A DNA stretch of 64,000 bases from assembly GCF_037975245.1 (NCBI RefSeq), contig NC_092565.1:21070999-21134998 (forward strand), written 5' to 3'. The notes beneath the pieces were generated by a model. The model saw nothing but the letters and a program-made list of their open reading frames with translations, was not told the DNA's origin and searched no databases. The position numbers and the translations under genes were made by a program. The stretch's first letter is position 1; each line of letters opens with the position of its first letter. Source of the stretch: Apostichopus japonicus (taxonomy: Eukaryota > Echinodermata > Holothuroidea > Aspidochirotida > Stichopodidae). Positions 11,708 through 21,366 of the stretch are shown here, in pieces.

Positions 11708-14700
11708 CTATTAGAGAAAGAAGAACGGAAAGAAAACTTTAAGTTGGGCTAAAACTTGCAAGTTATGTTCGCCACGATAAAGGGACACTTCAACCCATAC
11801 TATAATGTTATAAAAAAAAATTCATTCATTGATTTTGATTTTTTGATTTTTTTGATTTTTATATAACGCTTTACACCAGTGATAGGTCTCAAAGCACTTT
11901 ACAGACGTTTTATTACCCCTGGTCAATGATATCCTGTCCCAGAGACAATCCCTTCAGCTGGCAGCAGTTTCATACTGCACCCAATGACAAGTTACCTCAC
12001 AGGTACCAATTTAACCCCTGGGTGGAGAGAGGCAAGTGAGATAAAGCATCTTGCCCAAGAACACAACGTAATGAATTAGGCAGGAATCGAACCAGCGATC
12101 CTTGGATCCCGAGTCCGAAGCCTTATCCAATTGGCCACCATGCTCTCATTGATGACACACAACAGATGTTCAAAAATCTTAAGAAAATCTACATTACCAC
12201 ATTACAGGCAGTCTACTAGGCAGCAGGTTACAGTGTCAAATAATCAGGATCGGCACTTGTTTCCGGTGATATTCCAGTAGCTTAAGTTGACTGCATTAAT
12301 GTGTCCGGCAACTTTAGTTCAACCCACATCTTTATAGCATTTTGTATGGCAAAGACATAGAATTTTTCAAAGTTGGTTAATTTTTTTCCAACAGCAGAGT
12401 GAATGATGTCATCATGGCAAATTTTAGCTGGAAAATGTTTTGTATTTCCTTACACAATTTATACATTCATCCAGAGAGAAAAAATAATTTCTACAAAATG
12501 CTTCAAATCTTATGAAATGCTAAGTACAGTTTGGAGAGAACAAAGAGGACATTTCACAGCTCAAGCAAATCTTCCAAAAGTATCACATTTCAAGAATTAT
12601 TTCAAGAAAAACATTATCAAAGGAAGGCATAAAGCTGTTGAAGAATATATCCTGTCATGATGTCACAGACCACCCAATGTAATCCACCTGCTGGAATCAG
12701 GAATAGCCAGTCAAGATAATTTTTAATCATAGTTAGGGACAAAGATGGGCTTGTCATCTATTGTTGTGGAATATTTGAATACTTTTAATATAAGCCGTAC
12801 AGTACATTGTGTGTCACAGGAATATCACTTTAATTGAGTCTTGATCTCCTCTTATCTATGCTGGCATCTATTACTGATCACAATTCAGAGTTTCAGGTTT
12901 CAACTTCTTTCTTCTTTTGGACGTATGAAACCTGTCACATGGTGACCTGCAAAGGTAGTCTGTCGATGTCATACTATACATGTAAGTACCAAGCGTAAAG
13001 CAAACATCAGAGAATAATTTGCATCTCGAATTTCAACACGACATGGCCAAACTGGAAAAATGTATAGCAGTTTTTATGTGTACCCATGAACAACAAACGT
13101 ATCATTTGATCAGAGCTAAACTGCATAGCCTTCCAAACTGCTACACTAAAATTCAACCACTTAATTATTTAATTATTCCCTGAACCTTTCAAAATGTTCC
13201 TTCAGGTACCAGAGGTCAGTAGAAGAAGAAATAGACTAAAAAAATAACTACAAAAGATTTTAAAAAAAAAACCCAACTGCACTTTTCAACTCTTTTAAAA
13301 GACTATCACACTTCTATCATCTGTTGTCGCATGCGTTAACTCTCGTGCGACTCTTACCTCCGATTCTTCCATTTCCGATGTGAACCTGGACATCATGCAC
13401 CAGCTCTGCGGGTGTACAACCAGCGAAGAGATGCACCATGGGTAACTCTCCCGGGGGAAATCCATCACGAGTTCGACTCGATTCCGTTTCTGATGAAAGA
13501 CGTGGTTCGACGGATGATTCGTCAAATCTTTTGGATCCTTTTCTTGAAGCAGCAAGTAATAGTCATCGGAAGAGAAGTCTTTCAAGTCTTTGGCAAGAGT
13601 TAATAAGTCCAGGTCGTGAATGATCAGGTAATAACCCAGAGAGGTCGACAGAATCATTTTACTGTCGTCTGGGGTCAGTCTCGTCCTCATCAAACGATCG
13701 AGACAAACCAATTCGGTCGGTTTGGCAGCCTCTGAAGAGTAGCTGTAACAAAAAAAAATGTTAAAAGAAATATTAAACCAGACAGACAGACCTCAGGGAT
13801 TCACTTTCCTACACTGGACAGTAAACATACAGGTTTAACCGAAGCTATGTTTGAAGAGTGACACTACAAGATGTCAAACCTGACACCACAGAAATAATAC
13901 AGAGCAATTTTCAAGTAAAACCTACAAACTCGGTGGTTCACGATAACCCCCAAGGCAGCATCTTTGCAAATGAGAACAAAAAGAATTCTACTACAAGAAA
14001 TTAAACAACTAAGCCATAAATTGAAGGAACCTAGAAATCACAAAACAGAATCTGAATATTATAACCATAATTGCTTGCATGCTCCTCTGTACCACATGAG
14101 TCACAATGTTACTATTAAAACTTGTTACCCCAAAATTCTCAATTCCTTTCCCATGGGGTTGTGAATCAGTCAACTAGGAGTTGATAGTTCCGAATAGCCT
14201 GTTGTGTTTTCAAGGACTTTTAGGGCCTGTTGTGTTGACAAGGACTTTTAGGGCCTATTGTGTTGACAAGGACTTTTAGTGACATGCAGAATGCTTACAA
14301 TAAGTATTCTTATACATCGGGATAGGATATAAAAAGTCTCACTCCCTACTATAGAACTATGAGTGCTAGACCAAGCTAGCTCCATAAAAGTTGAGCAACT
14401 TTTCCAATCGAAATCCAAACTTGTCTTTTTTCGTAATGTAAGTAGATTTTGCTTATTAAATAAGGAAACTATTTATAATTGTCTGTCAACTATTTTTGTG
14501 TGCCATTGGTAGTACTCATGGCCTTCTTCATACTGGGATTCACCTTATCTCAAACCTGAACATTGTGTTCTAACTTAATACTTTTTTCTCTTTCTTCTAT
14601 TTTATTACTCCTTCTCCTTCTTACTAAGTTAAATAACACCTCCATCATTTTATTTTGGTAAAAATTTATATTAACTTACCAGTTTTTAACATCTCTATGA

Positions 14701-17700
14701 AGGCATAAAGAGAATAAAACTGAAACTGATTTATTTATTTTGGTTTTTGTTTTCAATGCATGATGTAAAGGGGGAGGGGTTAATTCATCAATGAGGATTT
14801 CCTGCACATCCCTGTTCCATGTTGCAGCTGTTCCAGTCTACAGATATTCACTGTCTTGGCAACATAAACCCTTTCAATCATAAAACATATGGAAAGCAAA
14901 CTGACATTTCTTGGTTAATTGGTTATTTGCATTGGGTGTTACAACAGCTGTTCAGTGCCTCCCAAGAATTAGGCAAGTTCTGCCAGTTTTCCAAGAGATA
15001 AGACAAATAATCATTAACAGCCTTGCATTAAATTAAACAACAGAAGTAACAAGATAAAGCCTGATATGAATATCAGATTTGTCGATAATTGAAAGTAATA
15101 AATTAACGATAACTTCATCCTTCTGCGCTGGTAAAGATGCGATTTAAAGTCATTTGAAACGTAATAATTATAACTTTGAACTTAGTATCGGAGAGGTGAA
15201 TCTGATGTGACATATATAACAATTGCTTGCATTTGGAAGAGATTTGTTTACAAAATTGCATTGAATTACTACAGAGAAAGAAAAAAAAACCAGCAAGTTT
15301 TCACCAACTTGAACATCCGGGGTGTTATAGACTCTCAACTGCCCTTCATAACCGTTCTGACACACTTTCAGGTCAATTTGCAAATAAGTGTTAAAGCCCT
15401 AACACAAAAGAAAGACAAATGTAATATCAGTTTTTCCATTCTACCAATCCAACCCACCCATCCCCTCTCCCTCTCCAAAGGCTGACAGATATGAGGTGCA
15501 TTGATTTAACATTTAATAATTACAGGTTAGGATGAATCTCAAGGGTGCTCCCCTTTCATTCGTTTAACTTATGATTACCTAATAGTACATTTCCCCACCA
15601 AAGGCTTTAATTAGCTAGTGATAAGCCTAGAATAACCTGCTCGCTGTGAAACCATAGTAGTTAGCCAAGACTATTCAAAGTATAGTATTTACAGGGTAGC
15701 AGGCTCCCTTTAGAAGATTGAGATTTTTCGGTCATGTAGCAAGACTCCAGGAGGACGCTCCAGCAAAGGTTGCTTTAAGAGAAGCATTGAGACATACTGC
15801 TAAACCAGTAGGAAGGCCCGTGACTACCTTGCTTGGAAAAATAAAGTCACAATTTAAGGACGTTAACATTAACAATTTCGAGGAATTAATAAACCTTGCG
15901 CAAGATCGTGATACGTGGCGGAGGTTAATCACTGAGCATGTCGGATAGACGAGACTCAACTTACTACTACTACTAGGCTCCCTCTATGATCGATACAACG
16001 CATCGATGTAACAAGCTAAGTCGTGAGATATCTTGTTCCTGAATATGAGCTATGACATCATGCAGCTAACACATCAGGCTGCTATCCATATGTTTCAGCT
16101 AGAAGAACAATAATCTCTTGTCAATGCCACAATTTGACAATATATATTTACCACAAAAATCTCTCAGATCTGCAACTACTACTTCAAGATAAATATATAC
16201 CTATTTATGTCCCAGGCATAAACTTTGCCATCAAAACCTGAGGAAATCAGTTGACCAGTGGCTGGACTGTATTCTATGCTTTTCACCCAGTTCCTATGTC
16301 CTTGCAGCTGCGTGACCTTCTGCTTTACGTTCCTGAAATCCCATAATGCAACAGTACAGTCATCAGATCCTGTGGCGAAGGTTCTGTCATCTAAAAATCT
16401 TAAATGAAATACATAAAAAAAAATAAAACTCAATGATTTGGCAAGATATGTTATGCAATACTTGAGGTGTAAAAAATGTAAGCAGCTCAGAAAAGTAATA
16501 TATGAAAACTTCAACACAAACATCTGCTTCAGATTAGTAAAAACTGTTAAAGTCAAACTCTACCCTCATTCGATCCCTCCAGTCTTCAGACCTCTACCCT
16601 TAATCCATAAAAACACATCTTGCAAGATATCACAAAGTCATGAACTCCACTGCCATTTTGGCAATTTATAATGTAACAGTATCAATACTACTTGATAAAA
16701 ATTTATCACCCCTTTTTCAGAAGATGTTGCTGTTACTGTAATCATATAAAGAAATTAATTCATATGAAGAAGTGATTTCACCAACGCCATCTGGAAACGA
16801 CATGACATGTCAGGTATACTCTGATCAAGGTCATTATTCATGATAAAAGTTGTGTTTGCCAAAGCCTACAGGTGTTGTTTAAAGGGTGTGAAGACTCGCG
16901 CAAAAAGAAACGTCTTATGCCGGTAATTTGACCTAGTTTCGAATGAGGTGTAACAGAAGTGTTAAACACCACCATCGATCCCAGAAAATACACACACCGC
17001 TTGCTACCATATACCAATAAGACACTAGTGTATAGTCAGTACATAAAGCTGTGGTCAATACCCACAGCACAGTATACAAACGATACAGCGATGGACATTT
17101 CAGGTCCAGCTAAAGATAACAAGGTATCACATTTCATTACTGTCTGCATTTTGTAGAGACACAAACAAAACATCACTTGCAAGCAACAGAAAGTTAACTT
17201 TTTCAGATGGCCGCACGCGGTTTGAGGCGAGTCTTCAATGACTTTAACTACCATAATGGCATAATAATAATAATAATCGACAATGAACTGAAGATATATA
17301 TTAACATAACGGTGAGGAAGTGGCACTAAAATAAACAACACCACAAAAATTAATTGCCATACTGGTAGTGTACAAGAAGTGGAAGAAAAATACGATGTTC
17401 AACGAAGCTACTCTTTTAGAAGTATTAACATGCTTAGGTCTCATCATTACACACAAATTATCAGGTATAAATACACATGTACATATACCATTGTCAGCGG
17501 ATTGATTCCTTCTGTCTGCGAAAGGGAATCAACAACTTCTTCAAGATAATAAATGGGTGAACTTAGTCAAATAGTATGATGAATATCACCACACTACACA
17601 CATTGATTTATACATTACCATTGATTACCTTATGCAGTTCACACAGTCTGTGTGGGCCTTTGGAACAACTTGAATCTGGCTGAGTGCTAATGGGTCATAA

Positions 17701-20700
17701 ATCTTCATGGCATTACCTTCACATGCTGCCACAAGTATTTTGCTACATGAGAAAACATGAAAAAAAAAGACAAGAAAACTTGGTGATTACTGTACTTCTT
17801 CCACAAAAAGACCTTAATTTCCTTACACAACTAGAAAGCCAAAAGTCTAAGTGATTCCTTGCCCATAGGAAATTGTTTTTGTAAGTACTGTGGTTTCAAA
17901 TTGACACGTTTTCATTGTGAAGTTGTTATTTTTACACTAGATATAGAATGTTTAACATCCATGGGCATCGACTGAGATTTTTGTGAACCATGAAACACAG
18001 TATGAGTCGTCAAAGTTTGACCTCTGAGATATCACGTTGACAAGGCTCTCACAGTTTGACCTCACCACAGGTCTTTATTAATAATTTAATAATAATGGAA
18101 ATTCAAACAGATTGATGTCATGTTAACATGGATATAAATCAGCTGCTGGCATTCAATTATGGGCATAACATGTAATGCCAGATATAAGATCCAGACATGT
18201 TTTCCTGCTTGATATATCGTGTTTACAAGGTTTTCACCATTTGACCTCGGGTGACCCCAAATGACCTTTAACCTCTTCCAGTAGAGTTCTTGTACTCAAT
18301 ATGGGGCACCCATACACCAAGTATGAGATTACATTAATTACTGTTTCGTTCTGGAGATATTGTGTTTACAAGGTTTTCAGTTTGACCTCTGGTGACCCCA
18401 AATGACCTTTGACCTCTTCCAAAACGATAAATTCCTTGTACTCAATATGGGGCACCCACATACCAAGTATGAAATTACATTATTGTTTCCCTTTTTGAGA
18501 TATCTTGTTTACAAGCTTTTCAGTTTGATCTCTACCAAAAACAATGAGGTTGTTTTACTCAGTATGCAGCATCCACATGCAAAGTATGAGCTCCCCCAAG
18601 GTTACCCTTCTTGAGATATCGTGTTCACAAGCAGCATCACATACATTCGCACACTCACATACACACCATCACCATCACATAGATTCCTTTTGCCTTTGGC
18701 AAGGAATAAAAAAAATAGCCTATGTTTAGTCCACTGATTCACTAGTTAAGACACATAAGGTTATATGATTACTAAATTCAAGTGGAGTGTTCTTTTTTCT
18801 CCTAAAATATGAAAGATGGATGGGAGGGGAAAAGGGAGAGGAATTGGGGGAGGGGAAGTAGAAGGGAGAGCAGACAGAGGAAAGCCTACTTACCCGGTTG
18901 GTGAAAATTCTAGATTAAAAACTGCACCAAAGCCCACAAAAGAAGAAGAAGCTTTTGTCATATGAAGATATAACTGGCTTTGTAAGTTATTGATCAGCCT
19001 TCTTCTATGATAGATTTTCTGTGTCCTGGAATAACATCCATGATAAAGGGGAACCTTGGATGATCCTATCTGCTGCCCTCTACTCCAATCAAAGAAACCT
19101 TCGCAATGAGTTTTGCTGAGTTTATTGTGAGAAGGAACGGTTACAGAATCATCTGTACCGTCCGCTTTGATCATCATGCATTGCTGTATTAAAAAGGGGA
19201 GGAAAAAAGATTTTAATCAATCTTATCACTATGACATGAAAACAATACAATTGTTTTGAGACAATGAAAACAAAACAACCATCTAGACTTTGTAATCCTG
19301 ATAGTAAAAAGTATTAAAGTTGGATTGATAAGCTTGAAAAACTTGAAAGAGATGCCACCATTTTGCATACAGACACTCTCAATCAAACAAAATATTGCCA
19401 AGTAGTCAATCCTCTCCCTTCACATAACCCACCCCCATCCCCTCTCCAATTGGCTGCCCTGGCTTCAGGATAGCCTAGATATACTGCCAAGATATAAGTT
19501 AACATCTAAGCATTTAAGGCTGTGAATAGGACCCATGGTTGAAGTAGTACTATAAGTCTTGTATTAGCCTGATGATGTTGTGTTTGACATTAGCAATGAC
19601 CTGAACGAGGTCTTATGGTACATAAATATTTCAGTTAGGCTACAAATACAATACAGTTTTATTAATTTGAAAATAAGTTTACATTACATTGTACCAGATA
19701 CACTTTCATCCGTCTTTTAAATGGCAATAACTTATGCTGTTTACTGTAAGTGGATCAAGTGCCATTCTGCCATAGGTTACCATTCTGCCATAGATTTTGA
19801 TCCTTTCCGCCATGGTGGAAAGGCTTGAAACCTATGGCAGAAAGGTACATTTTAGGAATGGATTTCACACAGGAATGTATCGGTGAAATTTTTATTGATT
19901 CTCGTGGAAGGATAGGAACACTGTCTTCAAATATATAATATGGTTGGTTAAATAAATCAAATTAATTTAGGTTGATTGCATATTAAAAACACCGATTCTG
20001 TTGATTTTACTGGACAATTTTGCGGATTTTGAGGGCCTAGGTAGTGTGAAGCGCAGCAATATACAGTGCATATAGGCCTACAGTGCACCCACAATAATGT
20101 GCTCTTTCCACCATACAAAGTGCTTTACCGCCATCGGAGTAACATGGCAGAATGGCACTTTTACTATTGCGGGAAGAGCACATTTTCTATGGCGGAATTT
20201 ATTGATGGCAGAATGACACGGCCCCGTTTTAGTAGGTAGGCTAGTCTATGCCTTGTTCCAAATTAGGCCTAATGGCTTAATGCTATTATCTATGAGTTTT
20301 GATTAGTTCAAAAGCCTGAAAACCACATGCTGCAGTGCATAACAAACTGCTATATAGTCTAGACCTTTCCATTTGTATTTAAAACAATTTGTCCATCTTG
20401 GCTTCTTGATTTTGCTATGGGGGCATTATCAGATAAAGTATAGGCCTGGGCCTACCTGTGAAATAATATTAAGATTTTGCGTTACTCTAACTTGTTAGCA
20501 GACTCATGTTTTTCATGATCAAATTGTGTTAGTGTAAATGTGATGTGTGCTCAGCATTACCTTATTATTGAATATTGGCAAATTTGGACATGCAATGAAA
20601 CTAGTTATAACTGAGCCTGGCAAGGCCTAAAATTAATTATGGTTATGTAGGTTTTATCTCTAACTTAACGTCTCTTACTAGGTATCACTCTCGCTTAGGC

Positions 20701-21181
20701 TGGTAAAAGTAGTAATGAATGTGAATACTAACGCTTCGAGCAGGCAGACCCCAAGGCCCCAGACGAGTACTGTAGTAGTAGGAACTTCGCTGTCGTCAAC
20801 GTTGGGACTAGGCTACTTACTATTTAGTACTTGCTGGTTGGGCCTTATTACTGATGCAGAATATACAAAGTTTAACTTGTGATTTTGGACCAAACACCAG
20901 TACTAACGTAGACCTAATGCCAGAAATACAGTATATTGTGAAAATCTAACAGTAACAATACTGCATGCCGTCGTTACTAGTATTATAATACGGTTACCCT
21001 TATAATACTAGGCCTAGTAGTAGTAGCAATAGTAACATGCAGTCAGCACAAAAATGCCTAGCCTAACTCAGTTGTGTGGACTTTGGGAAAGATATTCATT
21101 TCAAGTCCATTTTGATGTCAGTCTTTGTTGTTGTTATTAAGTTCATGCTACCTTTAATCGAACTCCGCTTCTGTTTTGCAT
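11300..21181 (-). CDS. DCAF10: DDB1- and CUL4-associated factor 10 (WD40 repeat protein)
   Basis: Six exons on the minus strand join without a phase break: 21181-21152 (tentative), 19183-18894, 17742-17629, 16398-16201, 13742-13358 and 11707-11300. The product is 474 residues; human DCAF10 is 559 with a longer disordered N-terminus. Family landmarks: GAVFNLEFSPTG at the start of the first WD repeat; FATGSDDCTVALWDFR and LISSGFDGKVYAWD in the next repeats; LMRTRLTPDDSKMILSTS; TCVHDIQGG; and the C-terminal block ERNDGRGYIKELSVSPDGR with SPTHPTLVTGCLEG. DCAF10 is a nuclear or cytosolic substrate receptor that docks on DDB1 of CUL4 ubiquitin ligases; its substrates are poorly known. It is convergent with CNNM and head to head with PSMD4. 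The middle exon is shorter than the serine-rich insert of the vertebrate protein. Confidence 0.93.
11834..12145 (-). mobile_element. tRNA-derived SINE with 8-bp target duplication
   Basis: On the minus strand the element starts GAGCATGGTGGCC, with an A box (TGGCCAATTGGATAAGG) and a B box (GGTTCGATTCC). It continues through TTGGGCAAGATGCTTTATCTC and ends with GCGTTATATAAAAATC and an AATCAAAA-type tail. TCATTGAT flanks it at 11826-11833 and 12146-12153. The middle is shared with the SINE at 54046-54423. It lies in DCAF10 intron 5, in the same orientation as the gene. Confidence 0.85.
13358..13742 (-). CDS. DCAF10: DCAF10 exon 5
   Basis: Acceptor TTTTTGTTACAG and donor GGAG|GTAAGA. It starts SYSSEAAKPTE and carries LMRTRLTPDDSKMILSTS and YYLIIHDLDLL. 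It ends in SLVVHPQSWCMMSRF and EMEESE. The reading past 13358 is intron. Confidence 0.85.
14197..14280. repeat. 28-bp tandem repeat, 3 copies
   Basis: CCTGTTGTGTTGACAAGG-type units start at 14198, 14226 and 14254, in DCAF10 intron 4. Confidence 0.9.
15710..15974 (+). mobile_element. 5'-truncated non-LTR retrotransposon (LINE) 3' end
   Basis: An open frame at 15718-15948 reads RFFGHVARLQEDAPAKVAL, then KPVGRP and DRDTWRRLITEHVG and a stop. This is the usual C-terminal tail of LINE endonuclease/RT polyproteins (RWFGHV...GRP...DRxxWR). It ends in TTACTACTACTACT. AGGCCTCCCT-like flanks, exactly AGGCTCCCT, occur at 15701-15709 and 15975-15983 as a 9-bp target duplication. The intact frame and perfect duplication suggest a recent insertion. 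Confidence 0.88.
16201..16398 (-). CDS. DCAF10: DCAF10 exon 4
   Basis: The acceptor is AAG at 16401-16399, chosen over a nearby TAG because only it keeps the frame (R-FLDDRTF). Donor AATAG|GTATAT. It contains two WD repeats with the ALWDFR and AYAWD-type ends (written VYAWDIN here). Confidence 0.88.
16399..17628 (-). other. DCAF10: DCAF10 intron 3
   Basis: No repeats or coding sequence that I can identify beyond a short (TAA)n run near 17262. Confidence 0.5.
17629..17742 (-). CDS. DCAF10: DCAF10 exon 3
   Basis: Acceptor TTTCTCATGTAG and donor AAG|GTAATC. It reads KILVAACEGNAMKIYD and then KAHTDCVNCIR, completing the first WD repeat and entering the second. Confidence 0.88.
18000..18690 (-). 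repeat. Tandem array of the ~145-bp AGGTCA-rich repeat, copy C
   Basis: In DCAF10 intron 2. TTTGACCTCNGGTGACCCC words recur at about 18240 and 18385, with a partial unit near 18525. The right edge is CACACTCACATACACACC followed by ATCACCATCACATAG, matching the right edge of array B. Confidence 0.9.
18894..19183 (-). CDS. DCAF10: DCAF10 exon 2
   Basis: Acceptor CCCCTTTTTAATACAG and donor CCGG|GTAAGT. It encodes the basic/aromatic stretch FFDWSRGQQIGSS (compare FGWLKERSLGRG in the vertebrate protein) and ends in AVFNLEFSPTG, the first strands of the beta-propeller. Confidence 0.85.
19184..21151 (-). other. DCAF10: DCAF10 intron 1 (if the first exon is right)
   Basis: Holds the inverted-repeat element at about 19758-20220. 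The rest is unique-looking and rich in TAGGCCTA words; no coding sequence recognised. Confidence 0.45.
19758..20220. mobile_element. Inverted-repeat element with CATTCTGCCAT termini
   Basis: AAGTGCCATTCTGCCAT at the left is matched in reverse complement near 20147-20163, and again with one change (GTGTCATTCTGCCAT) at the right edge. CCGCCAT/ATGGCGG words are scattered between. This looks like a small non-autonomous DNA transposon. The ends and target duplication are not resolved. Confidence 0.5.
21152..21181 (-). CDS. DCAF10: DCAF10 candidate first coding exon (10 codons)
   Basis: On the minus strand an ATG opens MQNRSGVRLK and is followed by AAG|GTAGCA. It ends in phase 0, which fits the exon at 19183 starting CAA TGC ATG. 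If it is wrong, translation would begin at Met 19177 or on another upstream exon. It is the only short open exon with a donor that I found close to the shared promoter. Confidence 0.4.
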
Positions 21182-21340
21182 AACGGATTTTGATTGGACG
21201 CAGGAGACAGATAACCAGCTTATTGTCCAATCAAATGATCTGTTACATGTTATTATACGAACAGCTTTTGCCAAAGTCATTGAGTACACGATCTCTCACC
21301 AGCCCGAAAATCAAGTTCTGCAGTCGCTTTTAGAAGAGAA
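21182..21340. promoter_or_regulatory. Shared DCAF10/PSMD4 promoter with mirrored CCAAT boxes
   Basis: About 160 bp separate the tentative DCAF10 ATG (minus) from the PSMD4 ATG (plus). TGATTGG at 21191-21197 and CCAATCA at 21227-21233 are exact reverse complements, a typical NF-Y arrangement in bidirectional promoters. No TATA box is evident. Function is inferred. Confidence 0.55.
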
Positions 21341-21366
21341 ATGGTTCTCGAAAGTACAATCGTGTG
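21341..21366 (+). CDS. PSMD4: PSMD4 exon 1
   Basis: The ATG opens MVLESTIV and the exon ends in phase 2 at TGTG|GTAAGA. The start is fixed by the invariant MVLES N-terminus of the family. Confidence 0.93.

Larger units (their letters stand above)
13743..16200 (-). other. DCAF10: DCAF10 intron 4
   Basis: Contains the 28-bp repeat at 14197-14280 and the LINE fragment at 15710-15974. I see no other coding sequence. Confidence 0.6.

Noticed and set aside
12403-12660. 85-residue frame in DCAF10 intron as a gene
   Set aside because: No family or splice evidence; ordinary chance length in an AT-rich intron.
16391-16393. TAG at 16393-16391 as acceptor of DCAF10 exon 4
   Set aside because: It would put the exon out of frame; AAG at 16401-16399 restores the conserved R-FLDDR reading.
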